Positions 26,801 through 39,200 of a stretch of 64,000 bases of DNA are shown here, one piece after another. The notes beneath the pieces were generated by a model that saw only the letters and a list, made by a program, of their open reading frames with translations, was not told the DNA's origin and searched no databases. This stretch comes from Aurelia coerulea (taxonomy: Eukaryota; Cnidaria; Scyphozoa; Semaeostomeae; Ulmaridae). How positions within the stretch are numbered: position 1 is the first letter of the stretch; each line of letters begins with the position of its first letter. The translations under genes were made by a program, and so were the position numbers. The stretch spans positions 4,378,501 to 4,442,500 of the forward strand of contig CM076958.1 of the NCBI GenBank assembly GCA_039566865.1, read 5' to 3'.

Positions 26801-29800
26801 TTTAAGGTCAGTTGATACAATACACCAGCAATATGCAGAAATTGGTGCATTTCCTACCACCAGACAACGAGAGCACTCTCAACATTGCTGCGTCATATGC
26901 ATATGATTGATGGTACTTGGCGATGAAGAAGCCATTTGCAGAAATGACTGATTTGATGCTGATACTGACATAAAGATATTTATTTATAACCAAACTCTTT
27001 GTTTGTGGTTTAAAAATCAATGTTGACACAAGCCACACGAAAGTGAAGGCGGCAAACGCAGATAGGAGTCTGGGGGCATAAGCGCTGGGAAATTTGTAGG
27101 ACCACACCCTTTTTGTACCCAGGAAATGCCTTTTGACCCTCAGGAAACATCCTTGTTTATCTATCAAACTCTAAATATAACTCCCTAACCCCTTCTAAGA
27201 CATTTTCTTGATGGAATTAGAAAACTTAGAAGAGACTGACCTTTGGGTATAAATGGGGGACTTGACCCCCCATCCCCCATGGCTCTGCCACTGATTGAAA
27301 TGGATTGAAATGGTGCTTAATTAATGATCAGACAGAAGTTTGACATCTAAGATATTGCTATAGTCTATTGGTGTTGTTGCATTGCACTCCTATTTGCAAA
27401 ACACATGAAATAATCTGTTGTTACTTTTTCAAATGGCTTTTTCTCAGTTTTGGTTTCGCACATACTGTAGTAGCTCTTGGAAAGCTAATCTTGATGTTGG
27501 CTGGAGGAAAATCATCATCCTATACACCATTTTGTAGCTTAGTTTCTGTAGAGTGCAGGGAATAGTACAGATTGCTTTTTTGAGAAACATGATAGCAGAG
27601 AGAGAAGTCCAAAGTAACAAGATGAAATCAATCACCGACAACTAATTAAAAGTGCAAATTTAGAAAAATTAGTATATACTGCATCAAAATAAACCAATTC
27701 CCTGCACAACACAAAGCTTCAGCTTCAAAATGACACCTTGCACACTTAAATATCTGTTAAAAGTTAGAATATTAAGGATCCAAAAGCGAAGTGACTTTTT
27801 TCTTTTGTTTCCTGATTTCCATGGCAACCAAATGCTATTTTTAGAAACTGTTTATATATTCGTAATCAGCATATAAAGTTTGTGCCACAAGCATAATTTC
27901 ATGTCTCTGGGGTTTAAAATGAAGAAAATAAATTCTCGCCTGGTCCCCTACCTTAATCCCCCGTTTAAGTGTGTCTTTAAGTTCTGTACCTCCGTTCTCC
28001 CTACATCCTCTATAGGTCATTTCCTACTTTAAAAATAACATAACTTTTATTCCCTAGGTCATTATAACAGACTTCATAACAGCTCTTCTCAACTGCGAGT
28101 TATCAATATCATTGTCTAGCAATTGGCGACTGCACGTTGATTTCCTATCAAGCTTGGTTTGCCTTCCAAATTTTCTCTCGTCGGATCAAATCTATTACAA
28201 ATTCGTTCCTGTTCTTTTTAGACTACTTTCATCAAATGTAAGTGTTTCTTTCATTCGGGTATTTTTTATGTTATCTTGAATGATAGCACATACGATATGA
28301 TGTGCAGTAAAATCCTGCATAAAGGCAGATTAATAGCCTCCAGATTGATTTCTGGCCAATTAAGCATCTTATACCGGGTGAGTCAATAAAAAGAATCCCC
28401 GTTTGAAGGGCCACATCTCCCTGGATATCAAGACGATGATATCGGCAAATATATCATTTGATGGTAGACATGTTCAAATATACTTTAAGATTTACCTGAT
28501 TGAAATCAGCCGCTCCGTTCTGAAATTATCACGGATTTTCTCGAGAAAGCACCTTCAAGAAACCTTCAAAACGTGCCCGAAATCACGAACAAATTTCCTA
28601 ACATTTCTGCCTTACACGGGCCTTACAGAAATGACTTCTGCGCGCTTTAGCACGTGCTATCCTCTTGGGAGGATGAACAAGTCTTCCCCCTGGTATGAAT
28701 GACCTATTCAGGGGGATTTTATTCTCCCAAGAGGACAAAATAAATGAATTTATGTGAGTGTCATCATTTTTAGGTAGGAAAACCAAGGAAATTTGTCTCA
28801 TTGTTTTCACTTGTTTCTGCAGGTTTTTGGAAGGGGCTTTCTGCAGAAAATCTCCCATATCCACGGGAAGGAATGGCCGATTAAAGCCGGGTAAATTACT
28901 GAACCTAATTGAACATATTGGCAATAAAACACGACAGTTTTCAATATCATTGATTTGATATTCAGGGAGCAGTGGCTTTTCAAACGGGGATGCTATTTTT
29001 TGACTCACGCGGTATATAAGAGCCATTATGCAAATGCATGGGAGCCGTTTCAGCCTATTGCAGAAAATCACAGGTTCTTTCGTACGAGTTTTTACTGCAT
29101 AAGCAAATTGCAGAATACAAGAAAAGCGAAACTTTTTGGTGACAGATGTTCATTACAAATTTTCTTGCATCGTTTTAGAAATTGTAGTAATTGATATAAT
29201 AAGCCGACTCCTAAGAGCGTCACTTTAATCTATTGATAAAAAGGCCTAACTTATATTCAGAGACCAAGTTTAGTTATCTTTGCCAGCATTTAGGTGTTAA
29301 ATAGCGATCATAGCTCGCATATTTTGATAAATTCCTTTAGGCCGAAGAAAACGCTGAAAGTATCTGACCTTCTACAACAGCCTCTAAAAAAGGTTGTTTC
29401 CACTATTATCATGTCATATGAAAAAAAAATGAATGGACATAAGACATAAGCTGCTGCCTCCCAAAAAGTGAAAGGCCAGGAAGTTGCTTTACTCAGGAAG
29501 TTAATAGAATTTTTCAGTTATTTTTCATTCAGGCAAACAAGTCATTAAAACGGAACAGGCTGATATATCAACTGAAATACTTGCTGGAAATTCATTCTAT
29601 CTCAGCAATTCTAAAACGTTAATTTCCATTTCTTTTATTCCAGCGCGTTATTCCAGTAAAGAAAGCTGCTGGAAAGACGTTATGTGTTCTTATCAAGAAT
29701 AACAAGCGAACTGATCAACGAAATGAGTTATGTAAAAGAATAATACAAGGTTCGTTTATAAATTGTCTTCCAAAAACCTTTTCATTCAGTATTGTCTTCG

Positions 29801-32800
29801 CATGCCAAACGAAATTAAAACAAGAATTCTTGAACCTAGCCGACGCAAGCTAGCTCGCTCCCTTCTTCAGAAACAATCTTCTAAAAGCGCGCAATGTTAG
29901 CCCCCGTGCGCTCTTAGAAGCTAGACTGTTTGGAGGAGAGTGACTCTGGTTCGAAATCTAATAGTCCCACCTCCTTGCTGAAGTTTACGTTTTAAAATGG
30001 GGCCAATTTTAGCGAAAAGGGACAGATATCAGCATGCTCAAATTTTAACGATTAGGCAGGCATATCACGTTACTTCTGGTCGAAAATTAGCACTCTCAAA
30101 AGAACCTATAATTTTTTCAAATTTTGAAATGGTTCACTGAAATTTTCGATTCATAACTCATAGACGCATTTTCTTATAAGAAACTGAGAATTAAAGAAGC
30201 TAAGATTGGTAATTTGCATGTTTTTTTTGCCATATCTCTCAAAAAAGTTTTTCACTGTACAGTGTTGACAAATTCTTTGACTTAGTTTTGAGTGCAAGTT
30301 CGGTTAACACTTGTGTTGAAATCTTACTCGTTTCTTTTGAAACCCCTTCGACAACAAAAATTAAATCTACATTGAAAAGTGTTAAATTTAAGAGACCATA
30401 ATAAGAAACATTTGGTTAAAAATATCAGAAAATTTAAGAAACTTGCTACTAGCCCCAGACCTAACTGTAATGTCCTATGAAGAAATCCTTGTAATATGAA
30501 ATGGACTGGTATGTTAAGATATAGTTTTACCTTACTTTCCTTTTTTCTTTTTCAGAACTTAGTAAAGGAAGAAACTACAGGGCAAGACTGGAATTTCTTC
30601 ATATCTGTCATAGTATCAAAGAATTATTTTCGAAATCATTTTTCAAAGAGCATTTCTTCGATGAGGTTCTTGCGCTTGGAAAGGTTTGTATAGATTCAAA
30701 ATGCTTGGTATTAGTAATCTGCTTATGGTGCATGGATGGCTCAAATGTAGCGTGCTAGCCAACAAATCAGAGAGTTCATGGTTCGATCCCCTGCTCTCCG
30801 AAACCTGTTACCTACGGTAGTGTGAGGGGAGTTGTCAGCTCTATGTTATTCAGGACTTCAGGATTCACTAGGCCTGGTTGCATTGAGAGGCAGGATCAGG
30901 ACACTGCTTCGAAGCCTACAATCCCTGCGACCTTCCCCACTTTTTAGCCTCACTACCAAAATTCTGTAATGTGAGGGGAGCCGTCAGCTCTATGTTATTC
31001 AGGGACTTCAGGATTCACTAGATTGTGGTCCGCAAACACATTGAGAGGCAGGATCATGGACATCTGCTTCAAGAAGCCTAGCTTCCCAGTGTTCCTAGAA
31101 ACTACCGCCGGGTACCAAGTAAAAGGAAACAAGTCCAACCTACTCTGTGAGTCAGAGAAACGTTGAGATATTTGTGCGCTTATAAGTGACCAGCTATTTA
31201 TCTGATTCCTCAACTTTTGTTGATACGTTGCTTACATGTCAGTTCAGATACAAAATTAGTTGATCATAATCGACGGTGTGTTCTACAAGCGACATGCACT
31301 TTATTATACTTAACATTTCATGGCTATTTCTGCTTCGCCACGTGCTGCACAGCGATTTGATTCGATTTTATGAACCTATTTCATCACAGAATCCCCCAAG
31401 ACAGGCCTAGAATTTTTCATGGAATTGGCTAGCATTTCTGCCCTGTTTCTAATAAATCAACTCCGTGTGGCTATACGATTGTCGAAACATCTTTTCTATG
31501 GATCTAGATAAAGCGCCTGTTCTACAATTTTGTGCACATGAAACTGCCTTTTGCTATTTTATATTGATTGAAATATTCCGTAAAATTGCTTGTGGTTTTG
31601 TGAGAATGATTTGACGAGTGTCATTAATACGTTATCTAAAGTAGTATTCCAAAAATGGAGGAGCTAAAAGATATTATTTTTTTAGAAGAGCAACTGAATA
31701 TGATTAAATAGAAAAACGAAAGAATTTCTGAAGTCTTAGGGGCTTAGTCCCACCACTCAGTAAGATTCTGCGATCCCTGTAGGTCCTGTGTTTTATTCAA
31801 TGTTTAATTCCAAGCTGATGTGTTAGATCACACTCCTTGAGGTTCGTCCTGTATTCTGGTCAGTTAACTTTATATACAACTCATCATCCTCAAATAGTAT
31901 CTAACAATTACCCTCATATCTACCTGAGTTATATTAATACTCTCATTGTTATTTAGTTTTCGTCATTAAATCGTATCTCTGTTGTGTGTTTTGAACGAAT
32001 AGAAAAAAATGTCTAAAAACAGGGCCCTTATTGATAATAGCACTTTCGTTGCTGAATAGGTAACCCCAAGGTAACCCTGTGTAAATTATTATATTATGTC
32101 AAAGGTAAATGGTCTCATGAATTTTGGGAGTGTATTCTAAATATTCAACTTTGTTTTGATAATGCTTGAATTTATCTGTCAAGTTGTTAAAAATGTAACT
32201 CCACACACCTTCCCAGGTTAAGAATGTAGTCTGATCAGAAATTTGACAAGGAGGACTGTTTTAAAGGTTCGACTAGCAGTTATTGAAAGTTTTGATTTTC
32301 CATCAAAGAACAAATTTATCGTTACATGAATCTGATTTCCTTAATTTTGAGCTCAATTTTTTATTACAGGATCCTGTAGTAAATGTTCGACTACGAGTAT
32401 GCGACATGTTCCCTACGTTAAAATCACAAATCAAATTACCTGGAGATCGGCTGTTATTACAAACATTAGAGCAAAATGCTCGCCATTTGATGGCAATGGA
32501 GACTGATCGAGATGTATCCAACGCTATTAGGCAGGTGAGTAATATGGTAGATCAGCATAGGTTCCAAATCTTTAAAAAGGCTGGTGGAAAATTGAGTGAC
32601 CTATTTCTTTGAACTGAATGACTTCAAAGAAACTTGAGCTAATTCTCTATAATTCTACCGTTGGAATTTTCTGAAATCTTCAATATTTTCAGAATTATTT
32701 CTTTTTTTCCTTTTTTAAGAATTCAAGAAAAATTTTCAAAAAAAAACTTAAAACCAGCGTAATTTCTAAACTGTTTGACGTAACACGAAGAAAACCATAG

Positions 32801-33171
32801 TTTATGAATGCCTACAATATGGTATCAAGCAAAAGTCTGTCACTCATCTGGCTTATGATTTAGAAATTTGATGACGTCACATCCTCAAATGAGTTGAAAT
32901 GTAAGATACGCTGTAATTTCCAAAAATATTCAAAATTTCTGAAAAGTCCAACGGTAGAATTATAGATAAGTTTCTAAAGTTTATTTCAAGCCATTCAATC
33001 GGAAGAAATAGGTCATTGAATTTTACATCCGCCTTTTTACGCCGAGATAAAGATTTGGAACCTATGCTCGGTAGATCACAGGTTTTTTCAACAGAAAACT
33101 TAAGCAAATGAGAGAATCATGTTCAGAGAATTCGGGAAGTTTCTTATAGAACGAGCCAGACCTATCGTGCG

Positions 33172-33202
<31 letters not shown>

Positions 33203-33220
33203 CGATTGATTGATTGATTG

Positions 33221-33255
<35 letters not shown>

Positions 33256-36200
33256 TAGCAGGTTTAACAAATTAACGGATCTTTTCTGATGGGGTTGTCT
33301 CAGAGTGCATTTTCCCATATGGTTTGGTCCCCGTGTTTTTGAAACAGCTCCAACATTTGATTGCAAGGCGAACCATCAAATTTCGTTTTTGTAAGTAGAT
33401 CAAGGACAAAATTATTTTCCCAACTTTAACTTATCTTTTGATTCTTTTAAGATCAGCAAATTTAGCTCATTTCAGGGCTGCCTGCTTTTCAAGCCTACTG
33501 CATTAATTTCAAAGTCCGTTTTAAGCGTCTAACTTGGTCGTGAATGTCAAGGAACACACTATCATCGGAGAAATCTTTTAACTCTTAAGTAAAGTTTACG
33601 ATGCTGCTTAGAAAGTATGACTCAAAATTGTTTTTCAGCGTGTCCTTCTATCTCTAGACTTCTAGCCCCAAGTCTATCTCTTCCGTCCGTCTACCGTTCC
33701 TTTTTTACGGTAGTTCCTGGATCCGCCATTTCATGGATCTACCATTCCAACATTCCGTCAAGAGAATGACGGAATGCTGGACGGAATGCTGGAATGGCGG
33801 ATCCAGGAAATGGCAGATCCAGGAACTACTGTAAAGGGAACGGTAGACGGACGGAAGAGATAAACTTGGGGCAAGTCTATTCTATCCCCTTTAAGTACTC
33901 AAAAAAATCATTTTATCATCTCAAAGATATTTGGATTATTGATAAGACAGATCAAAAAGAAATTTTACTGACAGGTTGAAGAATTCGATGATTTTTTTAT
34001 TAATTAGGATAAAGAATTTGGATTAATGAACTCATTGATTTGCAGAAATATACTGGAAGTGATTTCATATGTTAGTTATTTACTCAGTTCCGGATTTTCA
34101 GGATGGCTCGAAAAAACATATACTTCGACAAATCATCGTAACCAGATTTTGTTGATGATTTTTAAAATCCCTTTTCCCTCTGTTGTATCAAAAGCCAATC
34201 TACCCATTTTTAGCAACAGGAGCACTTATTTGTTCGTGCAGATCTTCATCAGAAATTTGAGAAAATGATGCTGTTATAGCCGAAGCTGTACGGTCGTACT
34301 TGTTCAAATTTTCACTTGTTTTATTCTCTAGTTTTTCTGTGATTCAAATATAAATAAAATTACGTCTCTTCATCTTAGGCTGTTGTAGAAATGGATCGAA
34401 TTCAGGTAGCAAGGGATTCTTCGGTGAGTACTAAAGTACAAATCCCAAGCATTTGTGTCAAATCAAGGGTGTTAGGACACGGATGTTTTTAATTACGTAT
34501 TTATTTACCTTGTTTTATCTTTGTCTTATTTTCTTGTCTTGTTTTCTTCTCTGTTTCCTCTTCAACTGATGTGTGCAACTGAACGTGGGTTTTTAGGCCC
34601 AAATCCCTCGTGGTATTTGAATATATCTTCCTTGTATTCCTGTGTCTTAGCGTGCTTTCGCAGAAGAAAGGTTTCAAACCGCAATGCCATACATCAAAAC
34701 AAGGTAAATAAATGCGTAATCAAAACATCCGTGTCCTAACACCCTTGGTCAAATCCTCGACAAACGCTACTTAAATAGCTATTACTTCATTCTTTGAATT
34801 GAATGCCTTGAAAGAAACTTTGGGTACTTTACTATAGTTGTACCGTGAATTCTGTGAAGCCTTGAATATTTTAAGAACTACAACGTTTTCTTTTTCATAA
34901 AGAATTCAAGCAAAGTTTCGCAGAAATTTGAAATCATCGTAGCATCGGCAAACCTTACTTTATACCTGGTAGAGAAATTTAGGCTTCAGGGGGAACTTGA
35001 CATGTTTACTTTTCATGTATTTCAGGGTCCTGAAAGTACCAAAGAAGAAGATATATTAGACAGGAAAAAAGAAGAACTAGAAAAGCAAATCGCAGAGGTA
35101 TGTCGGATTTCATTTTGACAATAGCTCTCTTCGCATAAGGAGATGAACAGATCGTATGGACAGACAAGTCACTTGATAGTTGTTCGTCTGATGCGAATTA
35201 TAGTCAAACTTTTGTTGAATTTTCCCTGTAGACTATAGACTTGCCCCAAGTCTATTTCGTAACTGCAATCCGATTAGAATTATTACAGCTGACGAAATAG
35301 ACTTGGGGCAAGTCTATGTAGGTAGACAAAGATGCATAGGTTTCAAATCTTTAAATTAGTGTAAAAAGGTAGGTGTAAAATTGTATAACCTATTTCTTTT
35401 AATTGAATGGCTTGAAAGAAACTTTAGCTACTTATCTATGATTCTACCGCTGGACATTTGAGAAATCTTGAATATTTTCGAAATTACTGCATCTTTTATA
35501 TTTCAACTCATTTGAGAATGAGACGTCATTAAATTTCCAAACTTTTGCTTGATACCAACATTTTCTTGAATTCTTAGAAAAGGAGAAAAATGCTCTAATT
35601 CATAAACTAGTTTTTTTTTTTGAAAATAGAATTTCATATTTCATCAAAATGTTTAGGCTCCTTGTTAGACAAAATTACGATGGTTTGACACCAGAAAGTT
35701 TTATCAGACACACTTGTTTTTCAAAAAGGCGAATTCTTAGAAAAGCAAACCAAATAGGACTTCAAATGTAAAATTCTCTTAGCCGTTGCCTAAGAATAAT
35801 TCTGAAAATTTTACAATATTCCAAATTGTTCAACAGGATTCCTCCAAGTCCATAACGGTAGAAAGCTATTATAGCGCTTTTTAAATAGATTTGCTTTGAA
35901 CAAAAGTTTGAGGGGCGTCTGGAGCTTGAACTTCAAAAGATCGCAGTTTAAAGAAATAGGTAAAATAGAATTTTACACCCACCTTTTTAAAGATTTGAAA
36001 CCTATGCTAGACAAAGAAACCATCTTCAAAAAATCGTCTGGATAGACGAACGGATACCGGTTTCGCCAACAAAGGCTCGGGCGTTTGAAAATTGATTCTA
36101 CCTGGAGTACTGAGTGGATTGGAGTGGAATGAATTCTGCCTGCTAGCTGAAAGACCGAAGTATTTTGGTGATTTGTCTCGTGTTTTTATCAGAACTCATA

Positions 36201-39200
36201 ATATACCGGGTGACCCAAAAAAGTGACCCAACGCAATCCGTTATAGAAAATCAAGTAAGTGGCAAATTGAAATGCTTCAAAAGTTGTTCGGTCACTAAAT
36301 GACCAGCCTACGTTATGAGTATGTTTCGTAATTTTTTTTGGCACGGCAAATTTCCCGAATAGACCTATTAGCTATTCTGAAAAGAATCATAATCGAACGA
36401 TATTTTGCTGCGTTTTGTAGAATTTTCGAACATGCACAATAGTGATAGAAGCTCTAGCGCCACTCGATCGAACTTCGCATATAAAAATAACGCTAGATCC
36501 AGACTCTTTTTGCAGAATAGCTAAAAGGTCTATTAAGGATGTCAAGGGAAAGTGCATGCCTGAAATCCTCAGAAAGTCGTCAAAAATAGGGAATCGATTT
36601 ACAGCCATTTCAGATCTTCAAAATAATGAGGAGCGAGTTTCATTTCAGCCTGGGGAATAGGCAACTCATTCAGCAGTCTTCAGAGCAAGTCCCTAGGTAC
36701 CTAAAGATATTCTCAGGCTGAAATGAAAGACGCTCCTCATTATTTTGAAGATCTGAAATGGCTGTAAATCGATCATCTGTTTTTGACGACCTTTTTAGGA
36801 TTTCAGGCATGCCCTTTTTCTTGAAATCCTTAATTCAGGAAGTTCACCGTGACGGAAAAAATTGCGAAAAATACTCATGACGTAGGCTGGTCTTTTAGCG
36901 ACAGAACAACTGTTGAAACAGTTCAATCGGCCACTTACTGTTTGTTCTATAGCAGATTGCATTGGGTCACTTTTTTCTGGGTCACCTCGTAGGTAAATTC
37001 AATTTGACGAAAATTCCTCGTTTGTGAAATTCTTGAAAACTGTCCTGAAACACTCAACCAAATGGAAAAAACTTCTATTCTCGGCTATTGGATGTCGTCT
37101 AGATGTTATCATTCTACCATCTCAACATCGGTAAACAGAATATTCAAAGAAACAAGCATGTAAAGATTCCAGGAGTTCTCATAGATATCACACAACTGAA
37201 CGCCAAAAACTCTCTAGAACTGTTGGTATTTATCACAATTTTTTTTCATGTAGCATGAAATTTTTCATTTTATTTTGCACAGGACGAACGAAAACACGAA
37301 ACCATTGTTAACCGAATGACATCGAATCATACGAATTCTTCAGCCAGTCTCAAAAAGCTAACTCCAAACAGCTCATCAGCGAAAGATCTTGGCAAAAAAC
37401 GTTTGTTGATCTTTTCATTCGTTAATTTGTTCATTCATCTATTTATAAATTCATCGGTTCATTTACTGACTGGTTCATTTATTCATCCTTTTATCCATTT
37501 CGTTGGTTGATTTACTAGTTTTTTATTTATTGATGAATTCATTAATTTACACATTCATTCGTTCATTTATTGATTCGTTCATTTTTATTTATTCATTAAT
37601 CTATACATATCCATTTGGATATAAGATCCTTTAGGCTGAAATTTTGGAGGAAATTTTCTTAAGTTGTGAAAATTGCATTCAAACTGGAAAGAAAGATGTT
37701 TCAAAGTGCTACAAATATTTTTTATAAGAAATCGCTAAGAAACTCAGACTCTCAGATCGCCACAAAACCTAAGAAACTCTTGCATGTTTTTCTTTATTCT
37801 CACTTGTTTCCTGTATCATATTACTCGGAAAGTACTTGAGTAATGTCTAAACATTGGAAAAGCTTCAAAACACCTTGTTTTGAAATGTTCAGGAGGGCAC
37901 AGATCTGATAATTTTAAGAAACTTTCAGTACTGGCCCAGATTCTTAGGTTCTAATAAAAAATGCGCGTAGATGCACAAAACATGTCATTTATATGATTTT
38001 TAAATTGGACATGACCCTCAACTGAACCCTTTTTCTTAAATTTTTTAACCCCAGAATTAAGAGCCTATGTACATACTTACATATATTTTATATTTGGTTA
38101 CGCTGGTTAATTTAAGGCAGCATAAGCTGATGTGGGCCTGCAGTACCCTATTCTTAGTTACAAATTTGATCTATTGAAGTAGCCTTCAAATGAAAATATA
38201 TAGCAAAGTAAAAGTAAGGACTAAAAGTTACATAAACGGTTCAGAAGTAAATGAAATTCATTGTTTTTAATAGTAATCAGTGCACTCTCTTTGTTGAAAT
38301 TCATTGGTAAAATTAAAGCCTTTTCCATGGTAGGCTCAATCAGGTGGTGGTTATTATTTGTGAGTTTTTACTCTATAGTCAAAAGAACAGGCCACTATAT
38401 CAACGGCGCTTGTGAATCCAATTTTAATAGGATGCTTGCGATGATGTTAATGTAAAATGAAGTAGAGAATCGGAAACAACGCAACACGACATAACTGACA
38501 GCGAGTATTGTACGATTAATGATGATGGATATATAAATTGCCAATATTTTGTCCTGCCATGAAGGAATTCTTCAGAACACCAGCCCTGAAGCAGTCCTTT
38601 ATGGCAGGACGAAATACTGGTAATTCATATATTCATCATTATTAATCGTACAATATTCGATGTCGTTTTTGTCGTGTTGCATTATCCCTGATTTCCTACT
38701 TCATGTTACTATATCCCAGTTCTTACGCGTCTTTACTCTAGTGTGAGACAGTCTTATGGAGAAAAGCTCCATACTTTGATTAGTGACTTTGTTTAGTTGA
38801 CATTGACATCGACTTGATTGATTAATTGATTGATTTGATTGACAGCCTTACCGAAGAACGTATCAAAACTCAAAGATGCCGAAACCAAGAAGATTTCAAG
38901 TAAATCAGATGGACATATAAACATAGCGACAACTGGAGGTTTGTCTTATTTACCTTGCTTTCAGCGAATTTACCTCTTTAAAGGCGCAAATGGGGAAGTT
39001 TCTTCTTCGTTAGAAAATGGCTAGGTGTGGATGGACGTTGATTTTGATAGCCAACGTTTCATTTCTTTCCATTTTTGTGCTATTGGGATCCAAGTAATAT
39101 TTGGCTGATCGTTGATTTTACTGCGCTTATTATCCTTTATAAAACTGTGACTGTTGGTGTATTTGTGACTTGTGAAGGATACAAATTCTGCAAAAATTCA

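Larger units (their letters stand above)
25563..27956. mobile_element. 2.4 kb TTAA-flanked element with 21 bp perfect inverted ends, carrying a gene fragment
   Basis: TTAA at 25563-25566 is followed by GGTAGGGGACCAGGCGAGAAT (25567-25587). The exact reverse complement occupies 27932-27952, followed by TTAA (27953-27956). TTAA duplication is the hallmark of piggyBac-type transposition, though the end sequence is not one I recognise. No transposase ORF is visible, so the element is non-autonomous. Its interior contains two inverted CCAAT boxes, a 33-codon ORF resembling the HEATR3 N-terminus and an AATAAA. The whole element sits inside PPP4R4 intron 11. Confidence 0.75.
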
